DNA of 64,000 nt from Acidobacteriota bacterium (GTDB lineage Bacteria > Acidobacteriota > Blastocatellia > Pyrinomonadales > Pyrinomonadaceae): assembly GCA_019639175.1 (NCBI GenBank), contig JAHBSK010000002.1:1-64000 (forward strand). The letters run 5' to 3'. The translations under genes were made by a program, and so were the position numbers. The notes under the pieces were generated by a model. The model made no database searches and was not told the DNA's origin. It saw only the letters and a program-made list of their open reading frames with translations. Every line of letters starts with the position of its first letter. Positions within the stretch are counted from its first letter, which is position 1. Of this stretch, positions 34,103 through 42,992 are shown in pieces.

Positions 34103-34902
34103 ACGCAACGGAAGCCGCGATACGCGCGAGGCAATTCATTACAGAACAGACCGAAGGGGCGGTAGATATATCTCTGCCGCGTCTTGAGGCGTTAATACCT
34201 TCTGTTTTAGAGGCGTGGGCAAGGTTTTGTTTTGAGGACAGAGAGAAACGGCAGCTTCTAAAAAAACGATTTACGGCGAATGTGGTTGGGGGGCAATTAG
34301 ACCTGACGCCATATCTGAACGGTTCATCAGGGAAGATAAACCTGAAGGAGTTAAGGGAGACGACGATCTACGACGCGGCATCCACAACATACGTGTTGAA
34401 CAGGATGGCAGAAGTTGTTGTGAATATTACGATCGGTTCGACCTCTCTTTACGCGGAGGTTCCGTTCACGCAAGCGGACGTTGGGCGAAGAGTATTTATT
34501 CGTGATGCAGCCGTTGACTCAATAATACAGTCTTTTATCGACGGAGATAATGTAACACTCTCATCCCCTGCATCCGGGACGGTAATTCAAGAGGTGTATG
34601 TTCTTCTCTTCGACGTTATCACCACGCCGGGAGTTCCCTATTCCTGGCTCTCATCGCAGAATCAATTAAGGCTGTCTCGCCCTGCCGGGGCTGATGCTCC
34701 CGCGTGTTTTTTAGACGGGAACATCCTAAAAACAAGGATGCCGAACGGCTCATTGACGGCGAACAGCAGTATAAGTTTTACGGTGACGCATTTCCCGTCA
34801 GATGTTAATGAGATACCGAGCGAATTGGAACACGATTTTGTCAGGGCATTAGCTTTTACTGTAATGCCGCCAAAGGAGGAGAAGAAACGTGGCGGTCGCT
34901 GA
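34072..34902 (+). CDS. Tail-region protein with DVGRR beta domain
   Basis: 276 residues. SLPRLEALIPSVLEAWARF is an N-terminal helix pair. Residues about 115-180 (FTQADVGRRVFIRDAAVDSI, then DGDNVTLSSPA) form a beta domain that recurs in the genes at 34889 and 40108. Overlaps its neighbours. Probably a tail or adaptor component. Confidence 0.5.
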   Translation: MATTALLKPMNATEAAIRARQFITEQTEGAVDISLPRLEALIPSVLEAWARFCFEDREKRQLLKKRFTANVVGGQLDLTPYLNGSSGKINLKELRETTIYDAASTTYVLNRMAEVVVNITIGSTSLYAEVPFTQADVGRRVFIRDAAVDSIIQSFIDGDNVTLSSPASGTVIQEVYVLLFDVITTPGVPYSWLSSQNQLRLSRPAGADAPACFLDGNILKTRMPNGSLTANSSISFTVTHFPSDVNEIPSELEHDFVRALAFTVMPPKEEKKRGGR

Positions 34903-35845
34903 TATAAACAGGGTTGGAGCAAGGGTCGTTTGGGCGATAGGAGCAAGAAGCGATGCTTTTGCCTTTGCGATAGACGATGACCGTTTCAATATTCAGGAAG
35001 TGGCGGCGGCGATCATTGAGGCTGAGGCCGAAATGGTCAGATGGTTCGCTGAAAGCCATCATCCGCAGAGAGAGAGGTTCCTGCAATGGCTGCCGGAAGG
35101 AGGTATGAACTCCGGCGAAACCATACCTGAGCATTTGGGGCAGATCGAAGCGGTAAGGATCGGGAGCTATGAAAGCGAGTCTGAAGAAGACTGGGAAATT
35201 GCAGACGTAACAACCGCAACGAACATCAAATTATGGAGCAGGCATCCTGACATATTTCCTAATGCAGAAGGATATTACCATTTAACGAATCAGACGCTGG
35301 AGTTTACGGGCGACAAGGCGCAGGTCAAGGCTGTGGTCTATGAACCTGGCTACGTTGAATCTGAATCGGAATCTGAAAGCGGGGAATGGGTGCTGGACAG
35401 GATGTTTCAGGGTGCTGCCTTGATACAAAACTCCGAAACCGTCAATTATCTGACCGGAGCGGGAATGACGGCTGATGACGTTGGAAAACGTATCGTTGCA
35501 ATGGGGAACCCCGCATTGTCCGGCACAAACCCTGTGTTGGATTCTATTATTACGAATGCTCTTGATTCTCAGGTCTATACGGTCGATGGTGCGGTCGGAG
35601 AGGCGGAAAACGCTATTGCGATGTTCTTCCGATACGTTGAGATCGAGAGCGCGAATTTCCCTTACCTTCAAATTGATGACATCTGGGAATCGGCCCTGGT
35701 CTCAGGAGCGATCATCAACCTTGCGAAGTTGGGCGTTCCGCCTGAACTCATAATGCACCACACGAATAAATTTGCAAAAGCCGAGTCTCAAGTAAGGCAG
35801 GGGTTGCACTTCTCCCCTGAAATAGACCTTGCCGACAAATTATGA
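34889..35845 (+). CDS. Tail-region protein with two Ser-Glu tracts
   Basis: 318 residues from GTG. Two acidic Ser-Glu tracts lie at 35171 (ESESEED) and 35357-35380 (four SE pairs). A DVGKR beta domain (TADDVGKRIVAMG ... VYTVDGAVGE) follows at about residues 185-250. Structural role inferred from the operon. Confidence 0.55.
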   Translation: MAVADINRVGARVVWAIGARSDAFAFAIDDDRFNIQEVAAAIIEAEAEMVRWFAESHHPQRERFLQWLPEGGMNSGETIPEHLGQIEAVRIGSYESESEEDWEIADVTTATNIKLWSRHPDIFPNAEGYYHLTNQTLEFTGDKAQVKAVVYEPGYVESESESESGEWVLDRMFQGAALIQNSETVNYLTGAGMTADDVGKRIVAMGNPALSGTNPVLDSIITNALDSQVYTVDGAVGEAENAIAMFFRYVEIESANFPYLQIDDIWESALVSGAIINLAKLGVPPELIMHHTNKFAKAESQVRQGLHFSPEIDLADKL

Positions 35846-36384
35846 AGATAGCCACGCCGAATGATGTGAAGAATGTTCTGGCTCTGGACGATGAGCAGAT
35901 AACTGAACTGCGTAAGGAGCAAGAAAAAGCCCTGAAAAAGTTCAGGTCGCGGGCGAGGCTGAATCCGTTGGAGCGAAGGGTCGGCAGAGGCGTAGAGCTT
36001 GAAAGGCATTTTCGGGCAACGGGCAATATGAACGGACTGGCTGAAGCCCTTGCAATGCAGGGGCGGTTCAATGAGGCGGCTGAATATGCGACAAGGGATG
36101 ACCTGAAGGCTTCCTTTAAGGAAAAGGCAGAGGCTTGCGGATGCTCGGAATGTGATTGCCCTTCGCACAGGGACGAGAACGGATTGGAACTGCCTAATCA
36201 ATATGTCGAAAGCTATGAGGTTAAGGACGGGAAGCTGGAACCGTCAGTAAGGTGCGTTGTGTGTAATAAATTGAGCATCGGGCCGCACTTGGAGCATTTA
36301 GAAAAACAGAGAGGCGTAAGAGCGAAAGCTGTTGAGGCGGGACGTGAGAGCGTGACGGCACAGGAGTTTTTCAGGCAGCAATGA
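35842..36384 (+). CDS. Hypothetical zinc-binding protein
   Basis: 180 residues. An N-terminal charged helix (QITELRKEQEKALKKFR) and two cysteine groups, CGCSECDCPSH and CVVCNKLSIGPHLEH, suggest zinc binding. Its place among tail genes is not explained. Confidence 0.55.
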   Translation: MKIATPNDVKNVLALDDEQITELRKEQEKALKKFRSRARLNPLERRVGRGVELERHFRATGNMNGLAEALAMQGRFNEAAEYATRDDLKASFKEKAEACGCSECDCPSHRDENGLELPNQYVESYEVKDGKLEPSVRCVVCNKLSIGPHLEHLEKQRGVRAKAVEAGRESVTAQEFFRQQ

Positions 36385-38216
36385 ACCTTGAACTGCTAGA
36401 CACATATCATCCCACGGACGGTTATTGTGCCGCCGATAAACTGGCTATCCCTGCCGGGGCGATGGCGGACGGGTCAAAGAACGTCTTTATAACCGGCACG
36501 AACAATCAGAGAGTGTTCAAAGGGGTGAAGTATAAAGGCGTTGGCGGCAGAACGATGTTCGTCGTTGATGGCGGATATGCTGCTCTGACCGATCTTGTGT
36601 ATGGCGAATCTGAGAGTGAATCAGAAAGCGAGTCAGAAAGCGAATTTGAGGGCGAACAGACGGTAAAAGGTTACGGATCGGTATTCAACTACATAGCACG
36701 TTCTTTGCTGTTCATTGGGCAGGGCCACGTTTACAGAAACGGTGAAATGATGGTCGATAGTGACAGCAACCCGTTCACGGCAACGTCGAATCTGCAATTA
36801 TCTCCGCATCCTTATACCGATGCGTATGTCGCGGGGCTGGCTCAGTCGGAAGCTCCGCAAGTGATACCAAGAACCCCTTTGGAGTCCGAGCCGTTCACAG
36901 GGCTGCTTACAGGCGTTTATTCATTCAAGATAGCGAGAGTGAGGGCGGCGACGGGTGGGCGTTCCATTGCATCCCCGACATCAGCCGTGCATACCTTTAC
37001 AGGGCAGACTGCCCAGCTTGTGTTTCCAAGTGCTGACGCGAACGGACAGGACAGGTGGGCGATATTTGCCACTAGAGCAGGATTTGGCGGAACGGGCGTT
37101 CATTATCTGGTGATGGAGATAGGGGAAGATGATCTTTCCACTATCGACGGTATTCCAAGGTCGTATCAGATAGAGTTTTCGGACGCCGATCTGCTTCCGA
37201 TAACTGCCTATATAGACGATTACCCGCCTCCGGCGGGAGCGTTCGGCGGAAGGCTTGAGAATTACGTTGCCGTTATCGGGGCGTATGACAACGTAGTAGC
37301 GATAAGTTTAAGGAACTTTCCTGAATCCTTTCATCCTGAGCATCTTGCTTTTCTTCCCGCAAGGCCTACGGCGATATTGCAGGATCAAATGGGTTCATAT
37401 CTCTATGTATCGACGCCGACGAGCGTTCACGCCTTAAGCGTGGCTCCGGGGGCATACGGCAATCCGTTGATAATGCAGACGGTCTGGGCGGATACAGGCG
37501 TGGAGCATAATCATAACTGGTGTTCGGTCGAGGGCGTGATATTCGCGTTCGTTTCGCGGCAGGGGGCGGTGACAATGGGATCTGACGGCCTTCCGACGAA
37601 CCAGTTCGCCGCTCCGGTAGCAAAGAAAATGCAGTATTGGGGCGTTGAGGAAACAACGGTCTTTCACGTTCCCGATCTCAACTCTGTTATTTATTGTAAC
37701 GGCGGCGAGGCATACGCTTTTAATTATCAGTCAATGAAATGGTCGGCTCCGGCGATGGTTAAAGATTTTGCCGAGGGCGAGATAGTGTCGGGCGTTGTGC
37801 AGAACAGGAGGCTGCTTATCTGTCTGTTGAACGATGGCGAATTTGACCTTTATGAATTTGACGAACCGGCAGACGATACGGCGGAAACGGAGTTCAGAAT
37901 AGTGTCGCCTGATGTGAAATACAATACTGCCGCAAGGTTCAATCTATTAGGCATAAAGGGGACATTCGACGCGCCGAATGAGGGTGAATATTTCTTTAAG
38001 GCCGTTCCCGATTACACCGACACGGCGAATGCGAAAACTCTGACGCATACGGCGGACACGGACGGGATGACCGATACAAAGCAATCACGGTGGTATATGC
38101 CGCGTCTTGAGGCCGTTCATATCGAGTTTGAGGGAACGCAGTCAGATTTTGAAAAAGATTGCTCGTTGGCCGGGGTAATGATCTATGGGACAAGGGAGGC
38201 AAGCAATAAATTATAG
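36381..38216 (+). CDS. Large beta-rich tail protein with Ser-Glu tract
   Basis: 611 residues, almost all beta strand (VKYKGVGGRTMFVVDGGYA, AILQDQMGSYLYVSTP), in the style of the beta-propeller tail-hub proteins of podoviruses. A tract of six SE pairs (36606-36644) lies at residues 76-88, just after GYAALTDLVYG. Function inferred from position. Confidence 0.6.
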   Translation: MNLELLDTYHPTDGYCAADKLAIPAGAMADGSKNVFITGTNNQRVFKGVKYKGVGGRTMFVVDGGYAALTDLVYGESESESESESESEFEGEQTVKGYGSVFNYIARSLLFIGQGHVYRNGEMMVDSDSNPFTATSNLQLSPHPYTDAYVAGLAQSEAPQVIPRTPLESEPFTGLLTGVYSFKIARVRAATGGRSIASPTSAVHTFTGQTAQLVFPSADANGQDRWAIFATRAGFGGTGVHYLVMEIGEDDLSTIDGIPRSYQIEFSDADLLPITAYIDDYPPPAGAFGGRLENYVAVIGAYDNVVAISLRNFPESFHPEHLAFLPARPTAILQDQMGSYLYVSTPTSVHALSVAPGAYGNPLIMQTVWADTGVEHNHNWCSVEGVIFAFVSRQGAVTMGSDGLPTNQFAAPVAKKMQYWGVEETTVFHVPDLNSVIYCNGGEAYAFNYQSMKWSAPAMVKDFAEGEIVSGVVQNRRLLICLLNDGEFDLYEFDEPADDTAETEFRIVSPDVKYNTAARFNLLGIKGTFDAPNEGEYFFKAVPDYTDTANAKTLTHTADTDGMTDTKQSRWYMPRLEAVHIEFEGTQSDFEKDCSLAGVMIYGTREASNKL

Positions 38217-39130
38217 AACTGACGCTTTACACACACGACGACCCGCAATTCAAACGTCGGCAACGCAATACGAACGGGGCGGAGACCTATTCAAGGGATA
38301 TTGTGAATCATCAATTACCTAAGTGGAATGAGTTCTTTGAAAGGGGCTTTTCGGATAAGAGGGTGGTAATGTCCACCTGCCCTTTATTAACAAAACTGAC
38401 AGGATTGCCGTCACGGGCCGATCTGGTCGTGCAATATCTTCACTCCTTTCCAAGAGTGAATCCTTTGGAGGTAAGAAAAGCGTATGTGAGCAAGGTGAAG
38501 ATAGATTCTCCAAGATTTATCTTCGTTACTGCATATAAGCAGTATCACAGCCTTATGGCGGATGCGGGGTTTGAGTCCATTTATTCCCCGATGTCCATTG
38601 ACCCGACAGGGCTGCCGCCGCATCAGCCGATATACGAAGACCGCATATTATGGTTTGGAAGGGCGGACAGCCGAAAGAGGATGATATTTGAGAGATTACA
38701 GAAAGTGGCTCCAAGATATGGCTTTCATTTTGACTATATAAGCCGTGACAGGCTGAACGGAAAAGGCCCGATACTGAAACAACGTGATGCGTGGCAAATA
38801 ATGACCCGTTACAGATACGGCATAGCGGTCGGGAGATGCGCACTTGAGATGTTCGCTATGGGGCTGAAGGTATTTATCGCCGGAGCAAAGATCGGCGGGC
38901 TGATAATGACAGATGATGACCTGCATATACAGCATTCAACCAATATGAACGGGCGTCTCGTGACCTTTTCAGATGAGATAGGTGAATGTCTGGCAAATTT
39001 GAATAAGAGCAAGACCGGATTTTCAGTAGATATTAGAAACGTCGATCACACGAACGGGGTGAAGTATGATACAGGCACTGAACACGCAGGAATTGCTGCA
39101 CCGGATAGAGGTATTGGAGCGTATCAATGA
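38210..39130 (+). CDS. Glycosyltransferase-like protein
   Basis: About 306 residues. ILWFGRADSRKRMIFERL and GRCALEMFAMGLKVFIAG are the nucleotide-sugar binding and acidic loop regions of GT-B glycosyltransferases. The frame is open from 38210: GGGAGG (38194-38199) lies ten bases before an ATT, and GTG 38303 is the first usual start but would cut the first strand (LTLYTHDDP). It may modify virion proteins, phage DNA or host surface. Confidence 0.65.
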   Translation: MIELTLYTHDDPQFKRRQRNTNGAETYSRDIVNHQLPKWNEFFERGFSDKRVVMSTCPLLTKLTGLPSRADLVVQYLHSFPRVNPLEVRKAYVSKVKIDSPRFIFVTAYKQYHSLMADAGFESIYSPMSIDPTGLPPHQPIYEDRILWFGRADSRKRMIFERLQKVAPRYGFHFDYISRDRLNGKGPILKQRDAWQIMTRYRYGIAVGRCALEMFAMGLKVFIAGAKIGGLIMTDDDLHIQHSTNMNGRLVTFSDEIGECLANLNKSKTGFSVDIRNVDHTNGVKYDTGTEHAGIAAPDRGIGAYQ

Positions 39131-39290
39131 GGATATGCAGAATCGGCTTGAGCATCATACGGGGCAGATACAGCAGATGACCGAACAGCAAACACAGACG
39201 CAGCAGTTTGCGGCGAGTAACTGGATAAGTAACGGCGATCTAGATTTGAGCCGTAATTTATATTTATATACCGAGGACTGGCCAGGTTAA
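39066..39290 (+). CDS. Coiled-coil tail-protein start, possibly split
   Basis: 74 residues. The coil ELLHRIEVLERINEDMQNRL and NWISNGDLDLSRNLYLYTED are typical of the start of phage tail or fibre proteins, where NGDxxLS is followed by the body. Here the frame ends at once and a minus-strand HNH gene begins; the body may be the gene at 40108. GGTGAAG precedes the ATG. Confidence 0.55.
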   Translation: MIQALNTQELLHRIEVLERINEDMQNRLEHHTGQIQQMTEQQTQTQQFAASNWISNGDLDLSRNLYLYTEDWPG

Positions 39291-40006
39291 TTACGGTTTT
39301 GTCTAGGGTCTGGCACATGCGGACACCTAACTCCGTGATGAGGTTCTTTGAAAATAGCACATTTTGCACACCATCCGTTTGCGATGCGTCCTCTGATCGT
39401 TGCTTTATTGATGCCGGAAATTTTTCCCCAATCTACCGCCACTAAAGAGAGTCCGCCATACGCAATAAAACTGTTACTGCGTTTGTTACGGTTTTGGATG
39501 TAATTGGTTGTCCAACGCACGTTACCCGGCTCGTAACTGCCGCCATTGTTAATACGGTCAAGCGAATGTCGTCTTGAGGGGCGTTTACCAACGTGAGCAA
39601 GGAACTCTTCAAAGCTCTCAAAATTGAACTGAACCCCCCGTCCACCGTATAGGTGATATTGAACATTTTGAGGGTTTTGACAGCGTTGTTTTGCCGCCAT
39701 ATAAATACGATACTCTGATGATCGTGAAAGCCCGTGACGTGTCGCTCTTTGTTGCGTCGAACGGCGAAGGAGACAGTCGCAAGACCGCGAGCGTCCTAGT
39801 GTAAGGCTGGAATGATGAGCGACAGTCCATTCCCCACACGAGCATAAGCAGAGCCATTGATGATAACGTTTGCCGCTACGGGAAATGTAATGCCCCGCAA
39901 AAGATATAACGGTTAGCTGTCCAAAAGTTTTTCCAGTTAATAGTGGAAATTTGTAGGTGGTTGGTATGAGAGAATTAGCAATTTGTGTAAAATCAGGTCT
40001 AGCCAT
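39287..40006 (-). CDS. HNH-type homing endonuclease 1
   Basis: 239 residues. The N-terminal zinc-binding part (WLCLCSCGEWTVAHHSSLTL, then SRSCDCLL) and the core MAAKQRCQNP ... YGGRGV ... FLAHVGKRPSRRHSLDRIN ... GNVRWTT match phage HNH/AP2-like homing nucleases. The C-terminus has an HTH-like segment. It lies against the direction of all neighbouring structural genes. Its leader resembles that of the HNH gene at 62943. Confidence 0.85.
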   Translation of the reverse strand: MARPDFTQIANSLIPTTYKFPLLTGKTFGQLTVISFAGHYISRSGKRYHQWLCLCSCGEWTVAHHSSLTLGRSRSCDCLLRRSTQQRATRHGLSRSSEYRIYMAAKQRCQNPQNVQYHLYGGRGVQFNFESFEEFLAHVGKRPSRRHSLDRINNGGSYEPGNVRWTTNYIQNRNKRSNSFIAYGGLSLVAVDWGKISGINKATIRGRIANGWCAKCAIFKEPHHGVRCPHVPDPRQNRN

Positions 40007-40070
40007 AGTTTACTCCTGTTTAGTAGATTGTGGTTAGGCTAGGCAGGGCGTTGGAGCGCTCTGTTTAGCC
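40007..40070. other. HNH leader with plus-strand hairpin, copy 1
   Basis: On the plus strand GGCTAGGCAGGGCG (40037-40050) pairs with CGCTCTGTTTAGCC (40057-40070) over 14 continuous pairs, three of them G-U, with a six-base loop. On the minus strand these would be mismatches. The 36 bases before it, down to the HNH start, are about 85% identical to the leader at 63609-63642. Confidence 0.6.
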
Positions 40071-40107
40071 GCTTATATTATAACAAATTAGAGGGTAAAG
40101 CGAAACT

Positions 40108-41511
40108 ATGGCAGTCGTTCCATCAGATGTCAGCGAAGAAAGTTTCGGATGGTATGTCTTTCCACCGGATACGGCGGTTGAGGCGGTGGGGGCTATCTCT
40201 GCCTCATCGACAGCCCTTGTTATCGAAATGAAGGACGGCGTTGAGTTTGAATCAGGGGATGTGGGGAAGACCATCGTAATTGCGGGTGCGGGCGTGGACG
40301 GGGCAGACCTTGTGACAACGATAGTTTCCGTTGATGCACCGCAGGCGGTCACGCTGACCGACGCAGCCGATGAGGACGTTTCAGGCGTTCAGGTCAGATG
40401 GCGGTTGACACGTTTTATTGAAGACAGCACCGATGAGGATGCGGACGCAGACGAGACCACCAATACGACATTGAAAAGCCCCGCTCATTCAAGATATAAC
40501 ACGACCCGAAATGATTGCGATTGGGATAAACAAAACGGCTGGATACGCTTAGGCGGTGAGTCCTGGGTTGCCCAACCTTTGAGACAGAACCTGATAAGAC
40601 CATCGGGGCAGTTCATCAACTCCCTGATATATTCATTGGACAGAAGGATAGACGGATTGTCAGATGTGCCGATACGCATATTCGCGGGGATATGGGACAA
40701 CACGCCCGGACAGCAGAAGTTCCTTGAAGGCAGGCCGATCAGCCTGAACGCCGAGGTTATCGGAAGCCCAGGAGCAACCGTTTCGAGAACCTATACCGCC
40801 ATCTTTTACACAGGCTGGGGGTTGAAAATAGGCACGTCATCGGTTACGGTCAATGCTCCGGCGACGTTTACGAATACTGAATATGTAGCCTTGTCCTGGA
40901 GGCAGCCGATAGGGACGGTCAGGACGGAAATATACAGGCATACGGGCGGAACGATCCATTTATTGAGAAGCCCTTATCCTCAAAGCAGCTATCAGGACAA
41001 GGGGGCGATATTAAAGACGGTGGTAACGATCCCAAGTGTGGACACCATCAGGCCGAGAGCGTATGTAGAGACGACCTATATAAGCCCTGCTCACTTCTCT
41101 CTTGCTCCCGCGAGATATGGAGTTTGGCAAAGGGCGCAGCTTAATATTGCCGTTCCCTACGATTACGATATGTCGAAAACCACCGACAAGCAATGGTATG
41201 TGATCGGGATAAAAGAGGTGATATATGAGCCTGAATCAGAAAGCGAGTCAGAGAGTGAATCAGAGAGTGAATCAGAGAGTGAAATCGTCGATACGGTGAA
41301 CCGTCTATTGCTGGTAGATAAACTGTCGTTGGACGACAAATTAGGCACTTTCACAAGAAGCCCGTGGGACTTTCTGGCAAAGAGGGGAATCGCATCCGCC
41401 CCAACATCAGGGAATCAGGGAACAACGCCGGGCGGAGAGCCTGGAATACCGCCGGGCGGGACAGGGCTTGAATCGCCGGGTGTTCCGTGGAGGGTTCCGC
41501 CGTTGGAGTAA
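40108..41511 (+). CDS. Tail protein with longest Ser-Glu tract
   Basis: 467 residues. The beginning holds a DVGKT beta domain (SGDVGKTIVIAGAGVDGADL, then TTIVSV), the middle has fibronectin-like strands (VSRTYTAIFYTGWGLKIG, YVALSWRQPIGTVRTEIYR). A tract of eight SE pairs lies at 41233-41283. The C-terminus is Gly/Pro-rich (GGEPGIPPGGTG). A fibre or tail-tip role is likely. Confidence 0.6.
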   Translation: MAVVPSDVSEESFGWYVFPPDTAVEAVGAISASSTALVIEMKDGVEFESGDVGKTIVIAGAGVDGADLVTTIVSVDAPQAVTLTDAADEDVSGVQVRWRLTRFIEDSTDEDADADETTNTTLKSPAHSRYNTTRNDCDWDKQNGWIRLGGESWVAQPLRQNLIRPSGQFINSLIYSLDRRIDGLSDVPIRIFAGIWDNTPGQQKFLEGRPISLNAEVIGSPGATVSRTYTAIFYTGWGLKIGTSSVTVNAPATFTNTEYVALSWRQPIGTVRTEIYRHTGGTIHLLRSPYPQSSYQDKGAILKTVVTIPSVDTIRPRAYVETTYISPAHFSLAPARYGVWQRAQLNIAVPYDYDMSKTTDKQWYVIGIKEVIYEPESESESESESESESESEIVDTVNRLLLVDKLSLDDKLGTFTRSPWDFLAKRGIASAPTSGNQGTTPGGEPGIPPGGTGLESPGVPWRVPPLE

Positions 41512-41614
41512 AGGGATAACCTGAGAAAAGCATTGAAACAATGATTTTCAGGTGCTAAGATAAACGTAATTTAGATTACCCGCAGGGTCAGCTTTTCTAA
41601 TGGAAAAGAGTCCG

Positions 41615-41648
41615 GGACGGTTCTTGATAAAACAAGGCCGTCCTTTTT
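41615..41648 (+). terminator. Rho-independent terminator
   Basis: GGACGG (41615-41620) pairs with CCGTCC (41638-41643), with an inner CTTG/CAAG stem, followed by TTTTT. The following TTTTTCTATTTGGA is repeated after the terminator at 57841, ahead of the next gene in both cases. Confidence 0.8.
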
Positions 41649-41675
41649 CTATTTGGACGGCAGGAGATGGAGATT

Positions 41676-41999
41676 ATGCAGCCAATATTGAATCAGACAG
41701 CCAGCGACATACCTTATGACGTGTTACCCGAGGGGAACTGCGTTATTCGTTGCTTGATACAAGCCGAAACGGGCGATATTCGCGTCAACATAGATGCAGA
41801 TGCCGGAGAGGGAGCGGGCGTCATCATTTATGAGGGGACGGCAATGGAGTTCAACAACATTTTAGGAAGAAGGGTGTCCGTGGCGGCGATAGCGGGCGAA
41901 TCAAGTGGTGATTGGAGCGGCGAGGACGACGAATCAGAAAGTGAGTCAGAGGCAACGCCTACGGTGTTTGCAAAATTCAGTCTGGTGGAACAGCTTTAG
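41676..41999 (+). CDS. Small virion-type protein with Ser-Glu tract
   Basis: 107 residues from ATG 41676, for which AGGAG has the right spacing; an ATG nine bases upstream is too close. Beta-rich start, then GEDDESESESEATP (41931-41951). Likely a structural protein. Confidence 0.55.
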   Translation: MQPILNQTASDIPYDVLPEGNCVIRCLIQAETGDIRVNIDADAGEGAGVIIYEGTAMEFNNILGRRVSVAAIAGESSGDWSGEDDESESESEATPTVFAKFSLVEQL

Positions 42000-42008
42000 G
42001 AGAAAACA

Positions 42009-42377
42009 ATGATAGTTAACAGACCTGTAACGGAGAATAAAAGGACGGGAGCGGTAATGCTTGGGCCGTCCGAAGATTTTCAGAGATTCAGCAGTCTTTT
42101 GCCTGAATCTTGGGCGACGACGGGAAAGACCTTAACAAGTTTTTCCGTGATGGCGAGAGGTGAGGGAGACGTTTATTTCGTTTCACGCGATCCCGGCCAA
42201 TTAGGTGAGCCTACGATAGATGAGGCGGTGACGCTGGAGACGCAATGGCCGTGGACATTGGAGCGGGTCGATCTCACGAATTGCTGGCTCAGGTTGGTAG
42301 AAGGGGATGAGAGTGAATCGGAGGAAGGCTCTCCGGTCAGGGTAGAGTTCGCGGGCATTCCTTCACAGTCGCTTTAA
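42009..42377 (+). CDS. Small virion-type protein with short Ser-Glu tract
   Basis: 122 residues, beta-rich (FSVMARGEGDVYFVSRDPG). GDESESEEGSP at 42309-42326 is the last of the seven Ser-Glu sites. Similar in size and likely fold to the gene before it. Confidence 0.55.
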   Translation: MIVNRPVTENKRTGAVMLGPSEDFQRFSSLLPESWATTGKTLTSFSVMARGEGDVYFVSRDPGQLGEPTIDEAVTLETQWPWTLERVDLTNCWLRLVEGDESESEEGSPVRVEFAGIPSQSL

Positions 42378-42389
42378 GGAGATGTTTCT

Positions 42390-42992
42390 ATGAGCGGAGA
42401 ATCAGGTGCGCAGAAACGGGCTAGGCAGCTTGCCGAACAGCAGGCGGCGGATGACCGACGGCGGATGATCGAGCTTCAGGAAAGAGCGATGCAGCCGACG
42501 GCGGGGCAGACCCGTTTTGAGCAACAGGCAAGCGAATGGGACGAATGGGTCAGGGCGAAGGATTACCGTCACGCTCCGGGCATTCTTGGGCTTGACCTAT
42601 ACACTCCTGCATTGGCTCAAAAACACGCTGAAACGATGCGAAACGTTGAGGGGATCGGAGCGGCTGGCTTAGGAGGCGACAAGGGGATAGCCCTGCAATT
42701 TGCCAGAGAAAGGAACGCCAACGAGACCGCCCAGAACGCCGGTGCAGCATACGAACACGAGGTAAAAGTGCAAGACGCCCGTTTCAAAGGCTCGGATATG
42801 GGCTGGTCGGGGCAGCAGATAGGCCAGTTGCAGGGGTTGTTGGGAAATGCGACGAACGCCTATCAGTATCAATCGAGTCTGCACAACGATATGTTGGGGC
42901 GGGCAAGGGGTTTTTGGGATATTGCCACGCCGATAATCGGCGGAGCGTTAGGTGCGGGAGCTTCTCTTTTTAAAGGCAGATTCGGGCGGTAA
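42390..42992 (+). CDS. Internal-virion-like protein
   Basis: 200 residues, polar helical start (RARQLAEQQAADDRRRMIEL) and a Gly-rich C-terminal membrane-active segment (IIGGALGAGASLFKG). Composition is that of podovirus ejection proteins, and it precedes the giant protein by two genes. Confidence 0.55.
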   Translation: MSGESGAQKRARQLAEQQAADDRRRMIELQERAMQPTAGQTRFEQQASEWDEWVRAKDYRHAPGILGLDLYTPALAQKHAETMRNVEGIGAAGLGGDKGIALQFARERNANETAQNAGAAYEHEVKVQDARFKGSDMGWSGQQIGQLQGLLGNATNAYQYQSSLHNDMLGRARGFWDIATPIIGGALGAGASLFKGRFGR

